Positions 8,901 through 17,498 of a DNA stretch of 64,000 nucleotides are shown here, piece after piece. The stretch comes from Streptomyces sp. NRRL S-37 (lineage in GTDB: Bacteria > Actinomycetota > Actinomycetes > Streptomycetales > Streptomycetaceae). The position numbers and the translations under genes were made by a program. How positions within the stretch are numbered: position 1 is the first letter of the stretch; every line of letters begins with the position of its first letter. The notes under the pieces were generated by a model. The model did not search any database. It had not been told where the DNA came from and worked only from the letters and a program-made list of their open reading frames with translations. The stretch is taken from NCBI RefSeq assembly GCF_000721605.1, contig NZ_JOIZ01000001.1:310001-374000 (forward strand). Direction: 5' to 3'.

Positions 8901-9670
8901 ATGCGCAGGATCTTGCCGCGCAGGTCGTTGGTGTTGCCGGAGGTGCGGCGGGCGTCGAAGGCGGGGTTGCGGTCGGCCCGTTCGTCCATCGGCGAGTAGC
9001 CGTCGGACTCGAAGGGGTTGCTGTCGTCGCCGGTCGACAGGTACAGGTTGCCCTCGGCGTCGAAGGCGATGTCGCCGCCGACGTGACAGCAGATGCCGCG
9101 CGAGGTCTTGACGTCGAGGACCTTCTTCTCGCTGGCCAGGTCGAGGGTGCCGTTGGCGTTGAGGACGAAGCGGGAGAGGCGGTTGACGCCGTCGAACTTC
9201 GCGAAGTCGGCGGCGGTGCCGGTCGACGGGGCGTCGCCCGCGGGGGTGTCCAGCGGCGGGGCGTAGTAGAGGTAGATCGCCCGGTTGTTCTCGAAGTCCG
9301 GGTCGATGCCGACGCCCTGGAGGCCCTCCTCGTCGTGGGTGTAGACGGGGATCTTGCCGGCGACCCTGGTGACGCCGCCCTGGTCGGTGATGCGCAGTGT
9401 GCCGTCGCGGGCGGTGTGCAGGACGCTGCGGTCCGGGAGCACGGCGAGCGACATCGGCTCGCCCATCTCCGGCTCGCCCTTGGCGAGCGGCACCTGCTGG
9501 AACTGCCCCTCGGCCGCGGCCGGTTCGTCGTGTTCCGGGTGGCCGGGGTGGGCGCCGGCGACGGTGGCCGGGGTGCCCACGGCCAGCAGCAGGCCGGTGA
9601 TCAGGGCGAGGCCGGTGCGCAGCCTGGGGCGCCGTGTGACGCGGGTGGTTTTGAGTCTGGTTCTGTGCAC
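5957..9670 (-). CDS. Secreted multidomain protein: sugar dehydrogenase propeller, PKD, CBM6-like, ThuA, DUF1080
   Basis: 1237 residues from GTG 9670, which has GGAGGGACTTC immediately upstream; the longer frame to 9853 has no ribosome site. Residues 1-40 are a signal peptide (Arg-rich, then GLALITGLLLAVG...AGAHP). About 50-480 is a glucose/sorbosone-dehydrogenase type beta-propeller (LRGKILRIKV, MGFRNPFR, GWPFC). About 490-570 is a PKD domain (YSWDFGDGTKGEG). About 670-805 is CBM6-like (AEHFGAQQGV, DGDWISF, DDFEF). About 810-1020 is ThuA (FSKTAGFRHDSIPEG, GIHAAADTEYDW, GGGHTKESY). About 1040-1237 is DUF1080, the 3-keto-disaccharide hydrolase domain (FNGQTLDGWKQAG, GFPASDDPWSAVDKGYEIQI). Likely acts outside the cell on oxidised glycosides. 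A 23-bp palindrome shared with the ROK gene lies 173 bp upstream. Confidence 0.9.
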   Translation of the reverse strand: MHRTRLKTTRVTRRPRLRTGLALITGLLLAVGTPATVAGAHPGHPEHDEPAAAEGQFQQVPLAKGEPEMGEPMSLAVLPDRSVLHTARDGTLRITDQGGVTRVAGKIPVYTHDEEGLQGVGIDPDFENNRAIYLYYAPPLDTPAGDAPSTGTAADFAKFDGVNRLSRFVLNANGTLDLASEKKVLDVKTSRGICCHVGGDIAFDAEGNLYLSTGDDSNPFESDGYSPMDERADRNPAFDARRTSGNTNDLRGKILRIKVAEDGSYTIPEGNLFPPGTEKTRPEIYAMGFRNPFRINIDKPTGTVYVGDYGPDAGAADPNRGPAGQVEFAKVTKAGNFGWPFCTGDNDAYNDYDFATGTSGPKFDCAAPKNTSPHNTGLEDLPPAQAAWIPYDGASVPEFGTGSESPMGGPVYRYDPELDSSVKFPEAYDGDFFAGEFGRRWIKRIEQNEDGTVAKINDFPWTGTQIMDMEFGPDGALYVLDYGVSWFQGDENSALYRIENAEDGFSPIAGVSANRTSGAAGLKVEFTGTANDADSPDLTYSWDFGDGTKGEGLTPTHKYKKIGTYTATFTAKDPEGNTGSASTRIVVGNTEPTVKITLPGNGSLAAFGEPVPFKVTVTDPEETIDCSKVKVAYSLGHDSHAHELTSEMGCEGTLKPPAGDGGHDPNANIYGVVGASYTDGGANGQEALTGTARAVIQPLHRQAEHFGAQQGVSVIDKTGANGGKTVGDIDDGDWISFSPYLFKGQKKMTVRASSGGSGGFIELRTGSPTGKLHGSAYIPPTGGWETFQDVDVPLRSLPKKTTEIYLVFRGGEGALYDVDDFEFSKEPFKKGKKVLVFSKTAGFRHDSIPEGVAALKELGAPAGISVTATEEARQFTTANLAKYDAVAFLSTTGDVLNAEQQTAFENYVKNGGGYMGIHAAADTEYDWEFYGGLVGAYFDSHPAIQKATVRVHDHDHPSTAHLEDAWERTDEWYNYRTNPREQAKVLATLDETTYSGGSMKGDHPIAWCQSYGGGRSFYTGGGHTKESYADAAFRTHLLGGMQYATGQVKADCKPDKGYREIFNGQTLDGWKQAGPGKFNVKDGTLETEGGMGLLWYQAKELKSYSLKLDWKMQGDDNSGIFVGFPASDDPWSAVDKGYEIQIDATDAVDRTTGAIYSFKSADIKARDQVLRPPGQWNSYEIKVQGERLQVFLNGVKINDFTNKDPERSLTDGYIGLQNHGADDQVSFRNIQLKELPS

Positions 9671-9842
9671 GAAGTCCCTCCGGGAACGGGGTGGAGCCGT
9701 ACGGAACAGGTGCGAAGACGTGGGGGGTGCGTGCGGGCGCCGGGGTGCGCCGTCACCCCGGGGACGTGGGTGTCCTGAACACTTCAGGGACGGTAACCGC
9801 GTTCTTCCGGGCGGAACACCCCTTGGACCAGGACCGGTTGAA

Positions 9843-9865
9843 CTTTTTCCCAACTCAGGACAAAG
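9843..9865. promoter_or_regulatory. 23-bp palindromic operator candidate (copy 1)
   Basis: Half-sites CTTTTTCC (9843-9850) and GGACAAAG (9858-9865) are inverted repeats with one mismatch, separated by 7 nt. The same half-sites with the same 7-nt spacing occur at 17499-17521 upstream of the ROK regulator gene. It sits 173 bp upstream of the secreted multidomain protein start in the 283-bp gap 9671-9953. Inferred to be a binding site of the ROK protein. Confidence 0.65.
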
Positions 9866-9953
9866 CGGGATTCGGGCAGGCCGGATCCGGGGACCGGCGG
9901 ATGTTCCGGTCCCCGCCCCCAGTCCCTGTCCCGGCTTGCGGCCGGGCCTCGGA

Positions 9954-10952
9954 TCAACTGTTGAACGCGGCGTCGAAGGACGCGCTGGGCGGCTCGAAGT
10001 CGAAGGCCTTGAGGCGGGTCAGCGCCTCCGGGGCGCCCTGGAGCCGGTCCATGCCGGCGTCCTCCCACTCGACGGAGACGGGCCCCTGGTAGTCGATGGA
10101 GCGCAGCATGCGGAAGACGTCCTCCCAGGGGACGTCGCCGTGGCCGGCGGAGACGAAGTCCCAGCCGCGCCGCGGGTCGCCCCAGGGCAGGTGGGAGCCG
10201 AGGCGGCCGTTGCGGCCGTCGAGGCGCCTGCGGGCCTCCTTGCAGTCGACGTGGTAGATCCGGTCGCGGAAGTCCCACAGGAAGCCGACCGGGTCGAGGT
10301 CCTGCCACACGAAGTGGGAGGGGTCGAAGTTGAGGCCGAACGCCGGCCGGCGGCCGACCGCCTCCAGGGCGCGTACGGTCGTCCAGTAGTCGTAGGCGAT
10401 CTCGCTGGGGTGGACCTCGTGGGCGAACCGCACGCCCTCGGCGTCGAAGACGTCCAGGATCGGGTTCCACCGCTCGGCGAAGTCCTCGTAGCCGCGCTCG
10501 ATCATCGACTCGGGGGCGGGCGGGAACATGGCGACCAGGTGCCAGATGGCGGAGCCGGTGAAGCCGATGACGGTGTCGACGCCGAGGAGGGCCGCGGCGC
10601 GCGCGGTGTCCTTGATCTCGGCGGCGGCCCGCTGCCGTACGCCCTCGGCCTCGCCGTCGCCCCAGATGCGGGCGGGCAGGATCGCCTGGTGGCGTTCGTC
10701 GATGATGGCGTCGCACACCGCCTGCCCCACCAGGTGGTTGGAGATCGCCCAGCACTTTAGGCCGTACTTCTCCAGGAGCTGGTGGCGGCCGGCGACGTAC
10801 GCCGGGTCGGCGAGCGCCTTGTCCACCTCGAAGTGGTCGCCCCAGCAAGCGAGTTCGAGGCCGTCGTAGCCGAAGTCACGGGCGAGCCGGCAGACCTCCT
10901 CCAGCGGCAGGTCCGCCCACTGGCCGGTGAACAGCGTGAAATTGCGCGGCAT
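9954..10952 (-). CDS. Sugar phosphate isomerase/epimerase (TIM barrel)
   Basis: 332 residues from ATG 10952. [36 protein letters not shown] opens a xylose-isomerase-like barrel. [36 protein letters not shown] and VSVEWEDAG supply the Glu/Asp/His metal ligands. Such barrels pair with Gfo/Idh/MocA dehydrogenases in inositol and 3-keto-sugar catabolism, and here it lies 14 bp downstream of one. It is the last gene of the ABC-dehydrogenase-isomerase operon. The reaction is probably isomerisation or epimerisation of a keto sugar or inosose; the exact substrate cannot be read from the sequence. Confidence 0.87.
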   Translation of the reverse strand: MPRNFTLFTGQWADLPLEEVCRLARDFGYDGLELACWGDHFEVDKALADPAYVAGRHQLLEKYGLKCWAISNHLVGQAVCDAIIDERHQAILPARIWGDGEAEGVRQRAAAEIKDTARAAALLGVDTVIGFTGSAIWHLVAMFPPAPESMIERGYEDFAERWNPILDVFDAEGVRFAHEVHPSEIAYDYWTTVRALEAVGRRPAFGLNFDPSHFVWQDLDPVGFLWDFRDRIYHVDCKEARRRLDGRNGRLGSHLPWGDPRRGWDFVSAGHGDVPWEDVFRMLRSIDYQGPVSVEWEDAGMDRLQGAPEALTRLKAFDFEPPSASFDAAFNS

Positions 10953-10966
10953 CCGTATCCGTCCTC

Positions 10967-12175
10967 TCAGGCGGCGATCGGTGTGTAGACGGAGTTCTTC
11001 TCGGCGCTCTCCTCCACCGCGGCCAGGACGCGCTGCACCTGGAGCCCGTCGGCGAAGGAGGGTTCGGGCACACGGCCCTCGGCGACCGCGTGGACCAGGT
11101 CGCGGGCCTGGTGCACGAAGGTGTGCTCGTAGCCGAGGCCGTGGCCCGGCGGCCACCAGGCGTCGAGGTAGGGGTGCTCGGGTTCGGTGACCAGGATGCG
11201 GCGGAAGCCGCCGTGCGTGGCGGGCTCGGTGCCGTCGTGGAACTCCAGCTCGTTGAGCCGTTCCAGGTCGAAGGCGAGCGACCCGCGCTCGCCGTTGAGC
11301 TCGATGCGCAGGGCGTTCTTGCGTCCGGTGGCGTACCGGGTGGCCTCGAAGGAGGCGATGGCCCCGGAGGTGAACCGGCCGGTGAACAGGGCGGCGTCGT
11401 CGACGGTGACCTGCCCGGTGCCGGCGGCGGAGACGGCGGCCAGGCCGGCACTGGGCGCGGTGGGCAGCGGCCGCTCCCGTACGAACGTCTCGGTGAGCGC
11501 GGAGACACCCGCGAGCCGCTCACCGGACAGGTACTGCGCCAGGTCGACGATGTGCGCGCCGAGGTCGCCGAGCGAACCGGAGCCGGCCTGCTCGCGGCGC
11601 AGCCGCCAGGTCAGCGGGAACTCCGGGTCGACCAGCCAGTCCTGCAGGTACGCGACCCGCACGTGCCGCAGTCTCCCGATCCGTCCCTCGGCCACCATCC
11701 GCCGGGCCAGCGCGGTCGCGGGGACCCGGCGGTAGTTGAAGCCGACCATCGCCAACTGGCCGCGTGCCGCCGCCTCCTCGGCGGCACGGGTCATCGCCTC
11801 GGCCTCCGCGACGGTGTTGGCGAGGGGCTTTTCGCACAGCACGTGCTTGCCCGCGGCGAGCGCGGCGAGGGCGATCTCGGCGTGACTGTCGCCGGGGGTG
11901 CAGATGTCGACGAGGTCGACGTCGTCCCGTTCCACCAGGGCACGCCAGTCCGTCTCGGTCTCCGCCCAGCCGTGCCGGTCGGCCGCCGTGCGCACGGCGT
12001 CGGCGTCCCGGCCGCAGATCACGGCCAGTTCGGGGCTCAGCGGCAGGTCGAAGACGCGTGGCGCGGTGCGCCAGCCCTGGGAGTGGGCGGCGCCCATGAA
12101 GGCGTAACCGACCATGCCGATGCGCAGCGGTGGCTTCCCCGTCTCCGCCCCGTCGGACGCTTGCGGCTGTGCCAT
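10967..12175 (-). CDS. Gfo/Idh/MocA family NAD(P)-dependent oxidoreductase
   Basis: 402 residues from ATG 12175. [17 protein letters not shown] is the Rossmann dinucleotide motif. CEKPLANT carries the family's EKP catalytic Lys, and [15 protein letters not shown] holds the C-terminal catalytic Asp/His. The length is normal for the family. It would oxidise or reduce a sugar or cyclitol hydroxyl, using a substrate delivered by the ABC importer encoded just upstream. A GC-rich hairpin at 12201-12222 separates it from the lipoprotein gene, so its expression may be lower than that of the binding protein. 14 bp separates it from the downstream isomerase gene. Confidence 0.9.
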   Translation of the reverse strand: MAQPQASDGAETGKPPLRIGMVGYAFMGAAHSQGWRTAPRVFDLPLSPELAVICGRDADAVRTAADRHGWAETETDWRALVERDDVDLVDICTPGDSHAEIALAALAAGKHVLCEKPLANTVAEAEAMTRAAEEAAARGQLAMVGFNYRRVPATALARRMVAEGRIGRLRHVRVAYLQDWLVDPEFPLTWRLRREQAGSGSLGDLGAHIVDLAQYLSGERLAGVSALTETFVRERPLPTAPSAGLAAVSAAGTGQVTVDDAALFTGRFTSGAIASFEATRYATGRKNALRIELNGERGSLAFDLERLNELEFHDGTEPATHGGFRRILVTEPEHPYLDAWWPPGHGLGYEHTFVHQARDLVHAVAEGRVPEPSFADGLQVQRVLAAVEESAEKNSVYTPIAA

Positions 12176-12200
12176 TCGGATGTCCTCCTCGTCGTCGTGG

Positions 12201-12222
12201 CGGGCGGGGTGGACCCCGCCCG
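12201..12222. terminator. Hairpin after the substrate-binding lipoprotein gene
   Basis: Arms CGGGCGGGG (12201-12209) and CCCCGCCCG (12214-12222) pair perfectly around a TGGA loop, 33 bp past the lipoprotein stop on the minus strand. There is no T-run, as usual in Streptomyces. Likely a partial terminator or 3' mRNA stabiliser that favours the binding protein over the downstream enzymes. Confidence 0.55.
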
Positions 12223-12254
12223 GGGGGCTGGTCAGGCCCGTAAGGCGGGGCTCC

Positions 12255-13301
12255 TCACTTGAAGCCGGTGGGCATGTACTGGTCCACGTTCTCCTTGTCG
12301 ACGACGGCCGAGTAGCAGGTCACCGACGAGGGGATCTCGAACTCGGCAAGACCGCCCACTCCCTTGCCCTGGCCGAGGGCGCGGGCCAGGTCGATCGCGG
12401 AGGCGGCCATCGTCGGCGGGTACAGGACGGTGGCCTTCAGGACCCCGCTGTCGGCCTTGATGGCCTCGAACGCGGAGAGCGCGCCCGCGCCGCCCACCAT
12501 CAGGAACTCGTCGCGCCCGGCCTGCTCGATGGCGCGCAGCGCGCCCACGCCCTGGTCGTCGTCGTGGTTCCACACGGCGTCGATCCGCGACTGCGCCTGG
12601 AGCAGCTGGGCCATCTTGGCCTGGCCGGACTCGACGGTGAACTCGGCGGCCTGGCGGGCCACCTTCTGGATGTTGGGGTAGTTCTTCAGCGCGTCGTCGA
12701 AGCCCTGGGTGCGCTGCTTGGTCAGCTCCAGGTTGTCCAGTCCTGCCAGTTCGACGACCTTGGCGCCCTGCTTGCCCTTGAGCTTCTCGCCGATGTAGTG
12801 ACCGGCGTTCAGGCCCATGCCGTAGTTGTCGCCGCCGACCCAGCAGCGGTACGCCTGCGGGGTGTTGAAGATGCGGTCGAGGTTGACGACGGGGATGCCG
12901 GCGCGCATCGCCTTCAGCCCGACCTGGGTGAGGGCCTTGCCGTCGGCGGGCAGGATCACCAGGACGTCGACCTTCTTGTTGATGAGGGTCTCGATCTGGC
13001 CGATCTGCTGGGCGGTGTCGTTGGAGCCCTCGGTGATCTCCAGGGTGACGTCGGAGTACTTCTCCGCCCGCTTCTTGGCGTTGTCGTTGATGGCGTTGAG
13101 CCAGCCGTGGTCGGCCTGCGGTCCGGCGAAGCCGATGGTGACCTGCTTGCCGGGCTTGTCGTCGGCGGCCGGCTGGTTGTTCGCGGCGGGCTCGTCGTCA
13201 CTGGACTCGTTGCTGGTGCAGCCGGTGACGAGCACGCCGGCGGACACGGCGGCCGCTCCGAAGAGCAGTCCTCTGCGGCTTGCGAAAGGTGTCTCTGGCA
13301 T
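12255..13301 (-). CDS. Sugar ABC transporter substrate-binding lipoprotein (ribose type)
   Basis: 348 residues from ATG 13301. The leader has a twin-arginine-like SRRGLLFG motif (Arg9-Arg10) and a lipobox VTGC with Cys28, so it is probably a Tat-exported lipoprotein. The mature part (VTIGFAGPQADHGWLNAINDNAKK, VLVILPADGKAL, VVNLDRIF, AVWNHDDDQG) is the periplasmic-binding-protein type 1 fold of ribose, xylose and inositol importers. It follows the permease gene by 17 bp. The ligand is unknown; the neighbouring dehydrogenase and isomerase suggest a cyclitol, a 3-keto sugar or a pentose. Confidence 0.9.
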   Translation of the reverse strand: MPETPFASRRGLLFGAAAVSAGVLVTGCTSNESSDDEPAANNQPAADDKPGKQVTIGFAGPQADHGWLNAINDNAKKRAEKYSDVTLEITEGSNDTAQQIGQIETLINKKVDVLVILPADGKALTQVGLKAMRAGIPVVNLDRIFNTPQAYRCWVGGDNYGMGLNAGHYIGEKLKGKQGAKVVELAGLDNLELTKQRTQGFDDALKNYPNIQKVARQAAEFTVESGQAKMAQLLQAQSRIDAVWNHDDDQGVGALRAIEQAGRDEFLMVGGAGALSAFEAIKADSGVLKATVLYPPTMAASAIDLARALGQGKGVGGLAEFEIPSSVTCYSAVVDKENVDQYMPTGFK

Positions 13302-13318
13302 GGCGGTGAACCCTTTCC

Positions 13319-14338
13319 TCAGGTCGTGCTCGGGGTACGGCGCTGGACCAGCACGGCGGCGACGATGATCGCGCCCTTGGCGATCTGCTGGACGTCGGTC
13401 TGCAGGTTGTTCAGGGCGAAGATGTTGGTGATCGTGGTGAAGATCAGGACGCCGAGGACGGAGCCGACGATGGTGCCGCGGCCCCCGGTGAGCAGGGTGC
13501 CGCCGATGATCGCGGCGGCGATGGCGTCGAGTTCGTAGAGGTTGCCGTTGGTGTTCTGGCCGGAGCCGGCCAGCACGATCAGCAGGAAGGCGGCGATGCC
13601 GCAGCACAGTCCGGACAGCAGGTAGAGGTAGAGCCGCTGGCGCCGTACGTCGATGCCGGCCAGCCGGGCGGCCTCCGCGTTGCCGCCGACGGCGACGGAG
13701 CGGCGGCCGAAGGTGGTCCGGTTGAGCAGCAGCCAGCCGACGACGGTGACCGCGGCGAACACCAGGACCAGCGGCGGGATGCCGAGGATGTAGGAGTCGC
13801 GCTCGCCGAGGTCGAGGACGCCGTCGACGGTGACGATCTGGGTGCGCCCGTCGGTGATCTGCAGGGCGAGGCCGCGGGCCGAGGCCAGCATGGCGAGGGT
13901 GGCGATGAACGGGACCACCCCGCCGTACGCGATGAGCAGCCCGTTGACCAGACCGCAGCCCAGTCCGACGAGGACGGCGGTGAAGAGGATGCCCGCGAAG
14001 CCGAACTCCTGGGTGGCGACGGTGGTCGCCCACACCGAGGCGAGGGCGACGATCGCGCCGACCGACAGGTCGATGCCGCCGGAGATGATGACGAAGGTCA
14101 TGCCGACGGTGACGACACCGATGACGGAGGCCTGGGTGAGGACCAGTTGGAGGTTGCGGGTGTCCAGGAACTGGTCCGGTTTGGTGATGCCGCCGATGAG
14201 GATCAGTACGGCGAGCACGCCGAACAGCGACAGCGTGCGGACGTCGGCGCGGAACAGCACGGCGCGCCAGGCGGGTGTTTCGCCGGCCGACGGCACCTTG
14301 GGGGCGCTGTCCCGCGGCGGGGAGACGTTCTGCGTCAT
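13319..14338 (-). CDS. Sugar ABC transporter permease (RbsC type)
   Basis: 339 residues from ATG 14338, overlapping the ATPase stop by 4 bp. It has about eight to ten hydrophobic helices. GMTFVIISGGIDLSVGAIVAL is the diagnostic RbsC/XylH motif, and GRRSVAVGGNAEAARLAGIDV is the cytoplasmic loop that contacts the ATPase. The C-terminal FALNNLQTDVQQIAKGAIIVAAV is also typical. A single permease subunit (presumably homodimeric) serves the carbohydrate-uptake-2 class. Integral cytoplasmic membrane protein. Confidence 0.92.
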   Translation of the reverse strand: MTQNVSPPRDSAPKVPSAGETPAWRAVLFRADVRTLSLFGVLAVLILIGGITKPDQFLDTRNLQLVLTQASVIGVVTVGMTFVIISGGIDLSVGAIVALASVWATTVATQEFGFAGILFTAVLVGLGCGLVNGLLIAYGGVVPFIATLAMLASARGLALQITDGRTQIVTVDGVLDLGERDSYILGIPPLVLVFAAVTVVGWLLLNRTTFGRRSVAVGGNAEAARLAGIDVRRQRLYLYLLSGLCCGIAAFLLIVLAGSGQNTNGNLYELDAIAAAIIGGTLLTGGRGTIVGSVLGVLIFTTITNIFALNNLQTDVQQIAKGAIIVAAVLVQRRTPSTT

Positions 14339-15852
14339 GACGCCGGGCTTCCTTCCATCACGAGGTCGAGTACGCGGTGTTCGTCGAGTTCGCGGGCGGG
14401 AGCCGTGTGGACGACGCTGCCCTCGCGCAGCACCAGGACGCGGTCGGCGAGGCCGAGCACCTCGGGCACCTCGCTGGAGACCAGCAGCACGGCGAGGCCC
14501 TCGTCCGCCAGCCGGCGGACGACCGCGTAGAGCTCGGCGCGGGCGCCGACGTCGACGCCGCGGGTGGGTTCGTCGAGCAGCAGCACCCGGCAGCCTCGCA
14601 GCAGCCAGCGGGCGAGCACGGCCTTCTGCTGGTTGCCGCCGGACAGGGTGCGCACGGGTACGTCCGGGTTGTCGGGCCGCAGCGACAGCTCGCGGACCGC
14701 CGCGCGCGCCGCCCCCAGTTCGGCGCCCCGGTTGATCCAGCCGGCCTTCGCGAAGCGCGACATGGAGGAGACGGACACGTTGCGGGTGACGGACTCCAGC
14801 ATCAGCAGGGCCTGCGCCTTGCGTTCCTCGGGGGCGAGCCCGAGTCCGGCGCGCACGGCGGCCCGTACGCTGCCCGGCCTCAGCGGGCGCCCGTCGACGA
14901 GGACCCGGCCGGTGTCCGGCTTGCGGGCGCCGTAGATCGTCTCCAGGATCTCGGAGCGTCCGGAGCCGACGAGTCCGGCGAGCCCGACGATCTCCCCGGG
15001 GCGCACCTGGAGGTCGAGCGGGGCGAACTCTCCCCGACGGGACAGTCCTTCGACGGTGAGCACCGGTTCGTCCCGCGGTGCGGCGGTGGGCCGGTCCGGG
15101 AAGACGTACTCGACGTTGCGTCCCGTCATCAGCGCGACGACCTCACGGGTGGGCGTCGACTTGGCGGGCAGTCCGCCGGCCACGGCCCGGCCGTCCTTGA
15201 GGACGGTCACCCGGTCGCCGATGCGCCGGATCTCCTCCAGGCGGTGCGAGATGTAGACGACGGCGACGCCGTCGGCGGTGAGGTCGCCGACGATGCGGAA
15301 GAGGTTGTCGACCTCGTCCGGGTCGAGGGCGGCGGACGGCTCGTCCATCACGATGAGCCGTACGTCGTGGGAGAGCGCCCGCGCCATGGACACGATCTGC
15401 TGCTGTGCCGCGGAGAGTTCGCCGACCAGCCGGGCCGGGTCGACCTCGGGGTGGCCGAGCCGCTTGAGGAGTTCGGCGGTCGACGCCCTGGCGGCCCTTC
15501 CCCGTACGACGAAGCCGGCAGCCGTGGGTTCGTGGCCGAGGTGGACGTTCTCGGCGACCGACAGGTGTTCCACCAGGTCGAGTTCCTGGTAGATGGTGGC
15601 GATGCCGAGGCGCATGGCGGCGATCGGCGAGCGCAGGACGACGTCCTCGCCGCGCCAGCGGATGGTTCCGGTGTCGGGCTGGTGGGCGCCGGCCAGCACC
15701 TTGATCAGGGTGGACTTGCCGGCGCCGTTCTGGCCGAGCAGGCAGTGCACCTCGCCGGCCTGGACGTCGAGGTCGACGCCGTCCAGGGCCCGGACTCCGG
15801 GGAACGACTTGGTGATGCCGGACATGCTGAGCAGCGGTGGTTGTGGTGCCAT
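14335..15852 (-). CDS. Sugar ABC transporter ATPase, two nucleotide-binding domains
   Basis: 505 residues from ATG 15852. The N-terminal domain has Walker A GQNGAGKST, a signature-like ELSAAQQQ and Walker B LIVMDEPSAAL. The C-terminal domain has a degenerate Walker A GLVGSGRS, signature LSGGNQQK and Walker B LLLDEPTRGVDVGA. This tandem architecture is that of RbsA/XylG-type importers. It is the first gene of the operon and its 329-bp leader contains the hexamer-stepped tandem repeat at 15990-16158. The signature of domain 1 (ELSAAQQQ) departs from LSGGQ, as is usual in this class. Confidence 0.93.
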   Translation of the reverse strand: MAPQPPLLSMSGITKSFPGVRALDGVDLDVQAGEVHCLLGQNGAGKSTLIKVLAGAHQPDTGTIRWRGEDVVLRSPIAAMRLGIATIYQELDLVEHLSVAENVHLGHEPTAAGFVVRGRAARASTAELLKRLGHPEVDPARLVGELSAAQQQIVSMARALSHDVRLIVMDEPSAALDPDEVDNLFRIVGDLTADGVAVVYISHRLEEIRRIGDRVTVLKDGRAVAGGLPAKSTPTREVVALMTGRNVEYVFPDRPTAAPRDEPVLTVEGLSRRGEFAPLDLQVRPGEIVGLAGLVGSGRSEILETIYGARKPDTGRVLVDGRPLRPGSVRAAVRAGLGLAPEERKAQALLMLESVTRNVSVSSMSRFAKAGWINRGAELGAARAAVRELSLRPDNPDVPVRTLSGGNQQKAVLARWLLRGCRVLLLDEPTRGVDVGARAELYAVVRRLADEGLAVLLVSSEVPEVLGLADRVLVLREGSVVHTAPARELDEHRVLDLVMEGSPAS

Positions 15853-15989
15853 GCGGATTCCCCTCGGCGGGCGTACGGGCCGGTGTCAGGGCGATCCCCT
15901 TGCGGGGCAGGCGTTTTCGGGCAGGGCGGGGTAGGGCGGTGGCGGTGCCTGGTGCGGGTGGGCCGTTCCGGTGCGGAGAAAGGTGCTGT

Positions 15990-16158
15990 GGAGCAGGTGC
16001 CGTAGCGCGGGTGCGGTGGTGCCTGGAGCGGGTGCCGTGACGCGGATGTGGGTGCGGTGGTGCCTGGAGCGGATGCCGTGACGCGGATGCGGGTGCGGGT
16101 GCGGTGGTGTCTGGAGCAGGTGCCGTGACGCGGGTGCGGTGGTGCCTGGATCAGGTGC
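15990..16158. repeat. Direct tandem repeats of 35/41/47/35 bp
   Basis: Four imperfect units each open with GGAGC and close with GGTGGTGCCT or GGTGGTGTCT, at 15990-16024, 16025-16065, 16066-16112 and 16113-16147. A partial fifth unit begins at 16148. The lengths step by exactly 6 bp through extra GGTGCG/GGATGC-type hexamers. The array fills the leader of the ABC transporter operon (start 15852) and lies just beyond the ROK stop (16182). I see no open frame of interest in 15853-16181. Confidence 0.85.
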
Positions 16159-16181
16159 GACGAAGGAGCGGGGAAGGCTGC

Positions 16182-17372
16182 TTACGCGGGTGAGAACAGG
16201 TGGTCGCTGATGAGCCGGGCCGCGCCGATGACTCCGGCGGTGGGTCCCAGCTCCCCCAGCACGATGGGCAGGTTGCCCGTGGCCAGGGGCAGCGAGCCGC
16301 GGTAGACCTGGGTACGGATCGCGGCGAGCAGGGTGTGGCCGAGGCCGGTGACCCCGCCGCCGATCACCACCAGGCCGGGGTTGAAGAAGCTGACCAGGCC
16401 GGCGATGACCTGGCCGGTGCGGTTGCCGCCCTCGCGGATCAGATCGAGGGCGGTGGCGTCACCGGCCGCCGCCGCGGCGGCGACGTCGACGGCGCTGAGC
16501 GTGCCGTTCGCCTCCAGCCGGCCGGCGAGTTCGGCGGAGAGCCGCTGTTCGGCGGCCTCCATGGCGTCCCGGGCGAGGGCCGCGCCGGAGAAATGGGCCT
16601 CCAGGCAGCCCCGGTTGCCGCAGGCGCACGGGCGGCCGTCGGGCACGGCCTGGATGTGCCCGATGTCGCCCGCGCTTCCCGTCGTACCGCGGTAGACCTC
16701 ACCGCCGACGACGATGCCGCAGCCGATGCCGGTACCGATCTTGACGCAGAGGAAGTCGGCGACGGTGCGGGCGACGCCCGCGTGCTGCTCCCCCATCGCC
16801 ATCAGGTTCACGTCGTTGTCGACCATGACCGGGCAGCCGAGGTCCTGGCTGAGCGCCTCCCGCACGGGGAAGCCGTCCCAGCCCGGCATGATCGGCGGAG
16901 CCACCGGGATGCCCTCGGGGAAGCGGACCGGGCCCGGGACGCCGATGCCGGCGCCGTCGAACCCCTCCGCGAGCCCCGAGGCCCTCAACTTCGCGGCCAT
17001 GGCGAGTACGTGCTCGAAGACCGCGACCGGTCCCTCGCGTACGTCCATGGGCTGGTTGATGTGCCCGAGGATCTCCAGCTCGGCGTTGGTGACGGCGACG
17101 TCGACCGAGGTCGCGCCGATGTCGACGCCGAGGAAACGCAGGTGCGGGTTGAGCCGGATGTTGTGGGAGCGCCGGCCGCCGCGCGAGGCGGCGAGTCCGT
17201 CGGCCACGACGAGATCCGTCTCCAGCAGCCGGTCCACCTCCACGGCCAGTTTCGACCGGGAGAGGTCGACCTGGTCGCCCAGCTGGGCACGGGAGTTGGG
17301 TCCGCCGTCGCGCAGCAGTCTGAGCAGTCGTGCCTGGTGGGCGTTGGCGGGTCGCGCTGTCATACGTCTCAC
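16182..17372 (-). CDS. ROK family transcriptional regulator
   Basis: 396 residues from GTG 17372, chosen because GGGGAGGGG lies 3 nt before it; ATG 17363 (393 residues) is the alternative. Residues about 10-70 are a winged helix (LRLLRDGGPNSRAQLGDQVDLSRSKLAVEVDRL). Then follows the ROK sugar-kinase-like domain with FLGVDIGATSVDVAVT, GAGIGVPGPVR, DNDVNLMAMGEQ, VKIGTGIGCGIV and GDIGHIQAVPDGRPCACGNRGCLEAH. The last segment is the zinc-binding ROK signature with CxCGxxGC. It probably represses the adjacent ABC operon and itself, with a sugar as inducer. The 23-bp palindrome 127 bp upstream recurs before the secreted multidomain gene. Confidence 0.92.
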   Translation of the reverse strand: MRRMTARPANAHQARLLRLLRDGGPNSRAQLGDQVDLSRSKLAVEVDRLLETDLVVADGLAASRGGRRSHNIRLNPHLRFLGVDIGATSVDVAVTNAELEILGHINQPMDVREGPVAVFEHVLAMAAKLRASGLAEGFDGAGIGVPGPVRFPEGIPVAPPIMPGWDGFPVREALSQDLGCPVMVDNDVNLMAMGEQHAGVARTVADFLCVKIGTGIGCGIVVGGEVYRGTTGSAGDIGHIQAVPDGRPCACGNRGCLEAHFSGAALARDAMEAAEQRLSAELAGRLEANGTLSAVDVAAAAAAGDATALDLIREGGNRTGQVIAGLVSFFNPGLVVIGGGVTGLGHTLLAAIRTQVYRGSLPLATGNLPIVLGELGPTAGVIGAARLISDHLFSPA

Positions 17373-17498
17373 GAGCCCCTCCCCGCCTCGATCGGCCTGT
17401 GCGCGCCGGATTCCGGCCACGTGTGTGGCGTTCCTTCGGATGGGAAAGTAGCAGCGCCTGCCGGAGGTGGGAAGAAGTCGCGCGGGAATTGCCCCCTA

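Noticed and set aside
5735..9778. 1347-codon open frame on the plus strand opposite the secreted multidomain gene
   Set aside because: Gly/Val/Ala-rich composition with no domain; it is the antisense shadow of a high-GC3 gene with signal peptide, domains and ribosome site on the minus strand.
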